Part shown: positions 1 through 4,184 of the stretch, piece by piece
How the letters are laid out: the number at the start of each line of letters is the position of its first letter
How positions within the stretch are numbered: the stretch's first letter is position 1
Source: Gammaproteobacteria bacterium
GTDB taxonomy: Bacteria; Pseudomonadota; Gammaproteobacteria; Thiohalobacterales; Thiohalobacteraceae
Length of the DNA: 5,434 bases
Assembly (NCBI GenBank): GCA_016214925.1
Contig: JACRMO010000163.1
Span: 1 to 5,434 of the forward strand
Direction of reading: 5' to 3'
Position numbers and translations under genes: made by a program
Notes under the pieces: generated by a model
The model's input: the letters and a program-made list of their open reading frames with translations, nothing else
Database searches by the model: none
Told to the model about the DNA's origin: nothing

Positions 1-751
1 ACGGAGCAAGTGTTGGATTGAGTTCCGAACGATATTCGCCCTGCCAGCCGAATTGCGCCGCCCAATTCATCACGCGGTCACACAACTCGGACGCGGCGGG
101 CCGCGCCTCCCATACACAACCGGTGTCACGCCAACTCACGCCATACTCGACGACGCGGTTATCTTGCCAACCGAACAGTTGCACCGGCAAGGCATCCAAC
201 ACTTCGTTGGCCAACAACACACCACGCCAGGCCTGCGCGGGCGGCGCGTCCAGCCAGCGCACACGCTCGCTGAGTTGCGGCAACTCGCGCGCCAGCTGTG
301 TCAATCGTGTCTGCTGACGCCCACGCAAATCGGCCGAGCGTTCGAGGATGTAATAGGTATTCGGCAGCTGTCCGCACGTGGCCAGTTCCCGCAACACCTC
401 GGCAGCCATGACGCCGCTGCCCGCGCCCAATTCCAACACATCGCCGCCACCCAGTTGCCCCAGTACATCGGCACAACTGCGCGCGACGCAGCGCGAAAAC
501 AAACCAGACACTTCCGGAGCCGTGATGAAATCGCCGCCCGCGCCGAACTTGCGCGCGCCCGCGCTGTAATAGCCGAGCCCCGGCGCGTACAGCGCCAGCT
601 CCATGTACTGCGCGAAATCGATCCAACCCCCGGCGGCCGCGATTGCAGCACGGATATGCTCCAGCAATTGCACACTGAGTGCGCGCGCCGCCGGATCCGG
701 CGCGGGCCAGTCCGCGGGGATATCCCAAACTGAAGTTGCCATGCGGGTCAT
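1..751 (-). CDS. MidA/NDUFAF7-family SAM-dependent methyltransferase, C-terminus cut by window edge
   Basis: This frame is open from an ATG at 751 to the left edge, giving 250 residues; full-length family members are about 380-400, so the C-terminal third lies outside. It is recognised by the DUF185 (Methyltransf_28) signature: GYYSAGARKFGAGGDFITAPE at about 60-80, the SAM-binding glycine loop VLELGAGSG at 105-113, the acidic YILERS at 134-139, the family hallmark LLANEVLDALPV at 179-190 and YRSELNP at 240-246. The mitochondrial homologue NDUFAF7 methylates an arginine of the complex I subunit NDUFS2; the bacterial substrate is not established, so none is claimed. No signal peptide or membrane segment is seen, so it should be cytoplasmic. 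It lies 36 bases after folK on the same strand and is probably the last gene of that operon. The start is uncertain: a second in-frame ATG lies at 742 and neither has a clear Shine-Dalgarno sequence. The family call is firm. Confidence 0.9.
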   Translation of the reverse strand, partial: MTRMATSVWDIPADWPAPDPAARALSVQLLEHIRAAIAAAGGWIDFAQYMELALYAPGLGYYSAGARKFGAGGDFITAPEVSGLFSRCVARSCADVLGQLGGGDVLELGAGSGVMAAEVLRELATCGQLPNTYYILERSADLRGRQQTRLTQLARELPQLSERVRWLDAPPAQAWRGVLLANEVLDALPVQLFGWQDNRVVEYGVSWRDTGCVWEARPAASELCDRVMNWAAQFGWQGEYRSELNPTLAP

Positions 752-787
752 TAGGACATCGGGAGGATGACGGTTGGCATCGCCACG

Positions 788-1285
788 TCAGCGCGGCAAT
801 TCCACCGGCCAGATCGAGGCGTTGTTCTTGGGGAATTCATTCCACATCTGCGCAATCGTTTTGCCGATCAAGGGGTGTCGACATGCACCGGCGATATCGG
901 CCAAGGGCTTGAGCACGAAGGCGTGCTTGGCGATCTCATCGCGCGGCAATTGCAGGCGCCCTTCATCCAGGATCAGATCGTCGTAGAGCAACAGATCCAG
1001 ATCCAACGTGCGCGCCGAAAACCGCGCGCCCTCGCGTACACGGCCATTGCAGTCTTCGATCGCGCGCAATTGCGTTGCGACTTCGGCAGGACGTTCTGTC
1101 GTGTCGAAGCCCACCACCAGGTTGTAGAAATTGTCGCCGTCGAATCCCACCGCCGCGGTTTCATACACGGTCGAGCATTGCAGCACGCCATAATGCGCGG
1201 TCAGCGCATCCAGTGCCGCGCGCACATGCCGCTCGCGTTCGATGTTGCTGCCGATGCTGACATAGACGCGTGCCATCTCCGACAT
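788..1285 (-). CDS. folK: 2-amino-4-hydroxy-6-hydroxymethyldihydropteridine pyrophosphokinase (HPPK)
   Basis: HPPK transfers pyrophosphate from ATP to 6-hydroxymethyl-7,8-dihydropterin, the step after FolB in cytoplasmic tetrahydrofolate synthesis. The 165-residue product matches the family's usual 155-170. It shows the N-terminal VYVSIGSN at 7-14, the pterin-side GFDGDNFYNLVV at 47-58 and the catalytic ARTLDLDLLLYDD at 91-103, whose D95 and D97 correspond to the magnesium-binding aspartates of E. coli HPPK. FVLKPLADIA at 123-132 is the conserved late block. Two small departures are visible: the residue before ARTLDLD is Ser rather than the usual Gly or Ala, and the common Pro-His-Pro before the late block reads LPRDEIAKHAF. 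The start at 1285 directly abuts the folB stop (TAAATG), suggesting translational coupling. An internal Met at 1276 (MARVYVS) is an alternative start, but the GGAG in front of it is too close to serve it. Confidence 0.95.
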   Translation of the reverse strand: MSEMARVYVSIGSNIERERHVRAALDALTAHYGVLQCSTVYETAAVGFDGDNFYNLVVGFDTTERPAEVATQLRAIEDCNGRVREGARFSARTLDLDLLLYDDLILDEGRLQLPRDEIAKHAFVLKPLADIAGACRHPLIGKTIAQMWNEFPKNNASIWPVELPR

Positions 1286-1642
1286 TTACCCGCGTGTGCC
1301 GCGTTCGATGATGACGCCGACGTCGCGCGCGCCGCGCACGGCGCCGGTCTTGTTCAAGGTCAGGCGCACCCAGGGCACATGGAATTCGGTGAGGATGATT
1401 TCGGCGGCGCGTTCGGCCAGCGTCTCGACCAGTTGAAACTCGCTGGTCTCGACGAAGGCGATCAGGCGCTTCGCGACCGCCTTGTAATTGAGCGTGTCAT
1501 CGATAGCGTCGGTGGCCGCGGCCTTGCGGATGTCAGTGGCCATTTCCAGATCCAGACTGATGGTCTGTTTGACGCGGCGTTCCCAGTCGTAGATGCCGAT
1601 GAGGGTGTCGATGCGCAGATCGCGCAGAAAGATGATGTCCAT
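1286..1642 (-). CDS. folB: Dihydroneopterin aldolase
   Basis: FolB cleaves 7,8-dihydroneopterin to 6-hydroxymethyl-7,8-dihydropterin and glycolaldehyde, supplying FolK; many members also epimerise to dihydromonapterin. The protein has 118 residues, the normal length for this small octameric cytoplasmic enzyme (E. coli about 122). Family features are the opening MDIIFLRDLRIDTLIGIYDWER with E21, DTLNYKAV with Y53 at 49-56, VETLAERAAE with E73 at 72-81, and the active-site lysine K98 in NKTGAVRGA at 97-105. These match the Glu22, Tyr54, Glu74 and Lys100 sites described for S. aureus DHNA. The start at 1642 is supported by a purine-rich AGGTGAAAGG eight bases upstream. It is the first gene of the leftward folB-folK-methyltransferase unit, and its stop touches the folK start. 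It appears intact. Confidence 0.95.
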   Translation of the reverse strand: MDIIFLRDLRIDTLIGIYDWERRVKQTISLDLEMATDIRKAAATDAIDDTLNYKAVAKRLIAFVETSEFQLVETLAERAAEIILTEFHVPWVRLTLNKTGAVRGARDVGVIIERGTRG

Positions 1643-1650
1643 GCCGAATG

Positions 1651-1660
1651 CCTTTCACCT
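1651..1660 (-). promoter_or_regulatory. Ribosome binding site of folB
   Basis: Read on the minus strand the sequence is AGGTGAAAGG, followed by eight bases and then the folB ATG. It is one of only two clear Shine-Dalgarno sequences in the window (the other is before rpsU) and it fixes the folB start. Confidence 0.6.
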
Positions 1661-1671
1661 GCTTGCGCGCC

Positions 1672-1700
1672 ACTATAGAGATTGAATTGCGGTTTGACCA
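1672..1700 (-). promoter_or_regulatory. Candidate sigma70 promoter for the folB-folK-methyltransferase operon
   Basis: On the minus strand, TGGTCA (1700-1695, four of six matches to TTGACA) and TATAGT (1677-1672, five of six matches to TATAAT) are separated by 17 bases. Transcription would start near 1665, leaving a leader of roughly 20 bases that carries the folB ribosome binding site. The position and spacing are good, but the -35 is only moderate. The site sits in the 112-base gap (1643-1754) shared with the divergent plsY; I found no convincing plus-strand promoter there. Confidence 0.4.
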
Positions 1701-1754
1701 GTTCGCGGCAGTTTCAGCTTGACCGTGAACGCGCCAGCGATTCCAATACGCGCC

Positions 1755-2354
1755 ATGCTCAACTCAGTCCTGATCGTCATCGCCGCATATCTGCTCGGCT
1801 CGATTTCCTCGGCCGTGATCGTCGGCCGTCTGCTCGGTACCGCCGATCCGCGCACCCAGGGCTCGGGCAATCCCGGCGCCACCAACATGCTGCGCATCGG
1901 CGGCAAGAAGGCCGGCGCCATCACGCTGATTGGCGATATGCTCAAGGGTCTGATCGCCGTATTGGTTGCGCGTGCCATCGGTGCTGGCGCGGATGTGCAG
2001 GCGCTCGCGGCTGGCGCGGCGTTTCTCGGTCATCTGTTTCCGGTGTTCTTCGGCTTCAAAGGCGGCAAGGGCGTGGCCACGGCGCTGGGCGCGTTGCTTG
2101 GCTTGCAGTGGAATGTGGGGCTACTGGTAATCGGGACATGGCTGGCCGCGGCCGCGCTGTTCCGTTATTCCTCGCTGGCCGCGCTGATCGCGGCCGCGGC
2201 GGCACCTTTTTATATATGGTGGTTGAAGCCTGAGCCGGTGGTCATCGCCGCCGTTGTGGTGATGAGCGTGCTGCTGTACTGGCGGCACCGTTCCAATATC
2301 CGCAATCTGCTCAGCGGTACGGAAGGACGGATCGGGCTGGGTTCGAAGGGTTAA
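1755..2354 (+). CDS. plsY: Acyl phosphate:glycerol-3-phosphate acyltransferase PlsY
   Basis: PlsY moves an acyl chain from acyl-phosphate (made by PlsX) to sn-glycerol-3-phosphate in the inner membrane, giving lysophosphatidic acid, the first phospholipid intermediate. The 199-residue protein is complete and close to the E. coli length of 205. The conserved blocks are GSISSAVIVGRLLG at 15-28, DPRTQGSGNPGATNMLR at 31-47 (substrate-binding motif 1), DMLKG at 61-65, and GHLFPVFFGFKGGKGVAT at 92-109 (glycine-rich phosphate-binding block). Hydrophobic stretches at about 4-25, 52-75, 81-100, 112-135, 138-157 and 160-177 fit an integral membrane protein with five or more spans. ATG 1755 is preferred because it places AYLLGSISSA at the usual distance from the N-terminus; in-frame TTG 1719 and GTG 1725 would add an atypical extension. 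No Shine-Dalgarno sequence is evident. It diverges from folB and its stop overlaps that of tsaD. Confidence 0.96.
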   Translation: MLNSVLIVIAAYLLGSISSAVIVGRLLGTADPRTQGSGNPGATNMLRIGGKKAGAITLIGDMLKGLIAVLVARAIGAGADVQALAAGAAFLGHLFPVFFGFKGGKGVATALGALLGLQWNVGLLVIGTWLAAAALFRYSSLAALIAAAAAPFYIWWLKPEPVVIAAVVVMSVLLYWRHRSNIRNLLSGTEGRIGLGSKG

Positions 2355-3237
2355 GTTACGAGCGCAGGTAAATCCGTGAGCAACCAACGCGCACGCGCCT
2401 CGATGCCCAGATCTTCATGCTGTCCGGCCTGCAAGCGACGGAAGCCCGCATAGGCAATCATCGCGCCGTTATCGGTGCAAAACGCCGGGCGCGGGTAGTA
2501 GACACGCCCGCCGCGCTGCTCCAATAACACCTGCAAACGTTCGCGCAATGCGCGGTTGGCGCCAACGCCGCCGGCCACAACCAATCGCGTCAATCCCGTT
2601 TGCTCCAACGCGCGTTTGCACTTGATGGCGAGCGTGTCCACCACCGCATCTTCGAAGGCGCGCGCGATATCCGCGCGCGTTTGATCGTCCTGCGGAGAAT
2701 CGCGCAGCGTCGTCAGCGCAAAGGTCTTCAGGCCACTGAAGCTGAAATCGAGGCCCGGTCGGTCGGTCATCGGTCGCGGAAAATGAAAACGCTCGGGATT
2801 GCCCTGCTGGGCGAGTTTCGCGAGCTCCGGCCCGCCGGGGTAAGGTAATCCGAGCAGTTTGGCGGTCTTGTCGAAGGCCTCGCCAGCGGCATCGTCCACG
2901 GACTCGCCCAGTAATTGATAGGCGCCGACACCCTCTACGCGCACCAACAGCGTATGGCCGCCGGATACCAGCAGTGCAACGAAGGGGAATTCCGGTGCCT
3001 CGGCCTCCAGCATGGGGGCCAGTAGATGGCCTTCCATATGATGTACGGCCACGGCGGGCACGCCCCAGGTCCAGGCCAGACTGCGCCCCAGAGAAGACCC
3101 GACCAGTAATGCGCCGATCAGACCCGGGCCGGCACCTCGATCTGGCTGTACAGCGCATGGCCGACCAGACCCCGCTCGCTGTGATACAGGGCCACGCCGG
3201 TTTCGTCGCAGGAAGTTTCGATGCCGAGGACTAACAT
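2351..3237 (-). pseudogene. tsaD: tRNA N6-threonylcarbamoyladenosine transferase TsaD, broken by an internal out-of-frame deletion
   Basis: TsaD, with TsaB and TsaE, puts the threonylcarbamoyl group on A37 of ANN-decoding tRNAs. It is a cytoplasmic Kae1/Qri7-type ASKHA-fold protein and is usually essential. The first 33 codons from ATG 3237 read MLVLGIETSCDETG through LYSQI, an excellent TsaD start. The frame then meets TGA at 3120-3118 after 39 residues. From 3133 another frame continues with AGPGLIGALLVG, the metal-binding HHMEGH (matching E. coli H111 and H115), LLVSGGHT, GESVDDAAGEAFDKTAKLLGL, RPGLDFSFSGLKTF, VAGGVGANRALRERL and CTDNGAMIAYAG. Against E. coli TsaD, about residues 34-79 are absent, including YGGVVPELASRDH; I estimate about 133 missing bases. 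Restored, the protein would be about 339 residues (E. coli 337). A start at GTG 3061 would give only a C-terminal fragment. No strong ribosome binding site precedes ATG 3237. Confidence 0.9.
3134..3138 (-). other. Junction of the internal deletion in tsaD
   Basis: Upstream of this point the reading frame encodes residues matching E. coli TsaD 1-33 (ending SQI). Downstream, from 3133, a different frame encodes residues matching 80 onward (AGPGL). Five bases, GAGGT on the minus strand, lie between the last and first confidently aligned codons, so the break cannot be placed more precisely. The local minus-strand sequence is CAGATCGAGGTGCCGGCC. Confidence 0.75.
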
Positions 3238-3294
3238 CCGGCTATTGTCCGGCTTGCCCGGCGGCCCGCCAAGCGGGATTTTGCTTTCGGCCGC

Positions 3295-3323
3295 TTCCTT
3301 TTGGCCGCTCAGGGGATTAGAAT
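3295..3323 (+). promoter_or_regulatory. Weak candidate sigma70 promoter for rpsU-yqeY-dnaG
   Basis: TAGAAT at 3318-3323 matches five of six bases of the -10 consensus. Seventeen bases upstream is TTCCTT (3295-3300), a poor -35. If used, transcription would begin near 3330, giving an rpsU leader of about 85 bases that contains the GTGATCGTG repeats. The call rests mainly on the -10 and on the need for a promoter here. Confidence 0.25.
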
Positions 3324-3347
3324 TCGTCCCCCTTTAGGCCCTTGGGT

Positions 3348-3367
3348 GTGATCGTGCCGTGATCGTG
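3348..3367 (+). repeat. Direct repeat GTGATCGTG, two copies, 11-base period
   Basis: GTGATCGTG occurs at 3348-3356 and exactly again at 3359-3367, separated by CC. The 11-base period is close to one turn of the helix, so the copies would present on the same face of the DNA. It lies in the rpsU leader, 48 bases before the start codon. A regulator site or a chance micro-duplication are both possible. Confidence 0.55.
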
Positions 3368-3400
3368 TGCGGTTGTAACCCCGGGATAACAAGTTCAATC

Positions 3401-3405
3401 GAGGT
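3401..3405 (+). promoter_or_regulatory. Ribosome binding site of rpsU
   Basis: GAGGT lies ten bases before ATG 3416. It supports 3416 as the start rather than the in-frame GTG at 3359, which would add 19 residues foreign to the S21 family. Confidence 0.5.
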
Positions 3406-3415
3406 CAGTGATTAC

Positions 3416-3631
3416 ATGCCCAGCGTTCGTGTACGAGAGAACGAACCGTTCGAAGTCGCCCTGCGCCGCTTCAAGCGTTCCTGCGAAAAAGCCGGCATCC
3501 TCTCCGAGGTGCGCCGCCGTGAGTTCTATGAAAAACCGACCCAGGAGCGCAAGCGTAAAGCTGCCGCCGCGGTCAAGCGCCACCTGAAGAAGGTTTCGCG
3601 CGACGTTTCTCGTCGTACCCGCAAGTACTGA
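3416..3631 (+). CDS. rpsU: 30S ribosomal protein S21
   Basis: S21 is a small basic protein of the 30S platform, close to the anti-Shine-Dalgarno end of 16S rRNA, and helps initiation on natural mRNAs. The product has exactly 71 residues, as in E. coli. It carries the signature ENEPFEVALRRFKRSCEKAG at 8-27 and EVRRREFYEKPTQERKRK at 31-48, then a lysine/arginine-rich tail ending RRTRKY. The MPSVRVREN start agrees with the family and with the upstream GAGGT. It is intact and is the first gene of the rightward operon. The next gene begins 38 bases downstream with no terminator hairpin between, so read-through into yqeY and dnaG is expected. Confidence 0.98.
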   Translation: MPSVRVRENEPFEVALRRFKRSCEKAGILSEVRRREFYEKPTQERKRKAAAAVKRHLKKVSRDVSRRTRKY

Positions 3632-3635
3632 TTTT

Positions 3636-3655
3636 CCAGGCTCATCCCAGGCTCA
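3636..3655 (+). repeat. Direct repeat CCAGGCTCA, two copies, 11-base period
   Basis: CCAGGCTCA occurs at 3636-3644 and again at 3647-3655, separated by TC. It fills most of the 38-base gap between the rpsU stop and the yqeY start. It has the same geometry (9-base unit, 11-base period) as the repeat before rpsU but an unrelated sequence. It forms no hairpin and has no T-tract, so it is not a terminator. Confidence 0.55.
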
Positions 3656-3669
3656 ACTAGGTCCGACGC

Positions 3670-4116
3670 ATGTCGCTCAAGGCGCGTATCCAAGAGGATA
3701 TGAAGACCGCCATGCGTGGCGGCGACAAGCGCCGGCTGGGCATCGTTCGCCTGATCCTTGCCGCGATCAAACAGCGCGAAGTCGACGAGCGCATCGAACT
3801 CGATGATGTGCAAGTGACCGTCGTGCTGGACAAGATGCTCAAGCAGCGGCGCGAATCGCTCAGCCAGTACGAACAGGCCGGCCGAGCTGATCTCGCGGAG
3901 CAGGAACAGTACGAGATGGAGGTCGTCCAGGCCTACCTGCCTCAGCCGCTCAGCCCCGCCGAGGTCGATAACCTGATCGGCCAAGCCATTACCGAGACCG
4001 GCGCGAGTGGTATCAAGGACATGGGCAAGGTGATGGCCCTGCTCAAGCCGCAGCTCCAAGGTCGCGCCGACATGAGCGCCGTCAGCGCGCAGATCAAGGC
4101 CAAGCTCGGCGGTTGA
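3670..4116 (+). CDS. yqeY: GatB/YqeY domain-containing protein
   Basis: This 148-residue cytoplasmic, mostly helical protein is a stand-alone homologue of the C-terminal tRNA-binding domain of GatB, the amidotransferase subunit that corrects Glu-tRNA(Gln) and Asp-tRNA(Asn). The function of free YqeY proteins is not established; a tRNA-related role is an inference from the domain. Visible family blocks are DMKTAMRGGDKRRLGIVRLI at 10-29, QRRESLSQYEQAGRADLAEQE at 59-79, YLPQPLSPAEV at 89-99 and the C-terminal DMGKVMALLKPQLQGRADMS at 117-136. The length matches the family's usual 147-150. ATG 3670 has AGG eight bases upstream. It sits between rpsU and dnaG, a placement also seen in Pseudomonas, while E. 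coli lacks it there. The gene is complete and ends 68 bases before dnaG. Confidence 0.95.
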   Translation: MSLKARIQEDMKTAMRGGDKRRLGIVRLILAAIKQREVDERIELDDVQVTVVLDKMLKQRRESLSQYEQAGRADLAEQEQYEMEVVQAYLPQPLSPAEVDNLIGQAITETGASGIKDMGKVMALLKPQLQGRADMSAVSAQIKAKLGG

Positions 4117-4123
4117 TCAGTTC

Positions 4124-4154
4124 GTCGCCCACCGATTTTATACATCGGGCTGAC
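4124..4154 (+). other. Imperfect hairpin in the yqeY-dnaG gap
   Basis: CCGAT (4132-4136) and ATCGG (4144-4148) are perfect inverted repeats around the 7-base loop TTTATAC. In an alternative fold, CGAT/ATCG is extended outward by GCC/GGC and GTC/GAC with a three-base bulge on one side and one unpaired base on the other. No T-run follows, so it is not a standard intrinsic terminator. In E. coli the transcript of this operon is attenuated between rpsU and dnaG; a comparable role here is only a suggestion from position. Confidence 0.35.
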
Positions 4155-4184
4155 GCACCAACGACCTTCGCTTACTATGCCGCC

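Larger units (their letters stand above)
3238..3415. promoter_or_regulatory. Divergent control region between tsaD and rpsU
   Basis: These 178 bases separate the outward-facing starts of tsaD and rpsU and must hold the promoters of both, as in the E. coli macromolecular-synthesis operon. Visible elements are: a short inverted repeat GCTTG...CAAGC (3252-3274) with further GC pairing inside; GGCCGCT twice (3289-3295, 3303-3309); a 5-bp inverted repeat GGGGA...TCCCC (3312-3331) enclosing TAGAATTC; and the direct repeat GTGATCGTG twice (3348-3367). No LexA-type CTGT(N8)ACAG site, which E. coli has before rpsU, is visible. No small open frame with a credible start was found. Confidence 0.5.

Noticed and set aside
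53..733. A 226-codon plus-strand open frame at the left end
   Set aside because: It is antisense to the MidA-family methyltransferase, whose minus-strand frame holds all the conserved motifs.
767..1678. A 303-codon open frame on the plus strand across folK and folB
   Set aside because: It is entirely antisense to two clearly identified genes, its composition is the usual mirror of GC-rich coding DNA, and it shows no recognisable domain or ribosome binding site.
3118..3237. Programmed frameshifting or an intein/intron explaining the tsaD break
   Set aside because: No slippery sequence is visible and there is no inserted sequence; conserved codons are missing, which neither recoding nor splicing can restore. 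The same reasoning applies to dnaG at 4329-4334.
3245..3272. Promoter placing the tsaD transcript start at its ATG (minus strand TTGGCG, 16 bases, GACAAT)
   Set aside because: Both boxes match only four of six bases; a leaderless tsaD is possible, given the lack of a ribosome binding site, but not supported well enough to annotate.
3251..3285. Intrinsic terminator (GCTTG...CAAGC followed by GGGATTTTGCTTT)
   Set aside because: The stem is short, the T-run is interrupted and no plus-strand gene lies directly upstream; at most it is leader structure.
3526..4059. Minus-strand open frame over rpsU and yqeY
   Set aside because: It is a shadow of two intact, strongly conserved plus-strand genes.
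4113..4144. Internal promoter before dnaG (TTGATC and TATACA)
   Set aside because: The spacing is 20 bases with the best -10 choice, too long for sigma70, and the shorter-spaced -10 options match poorly.
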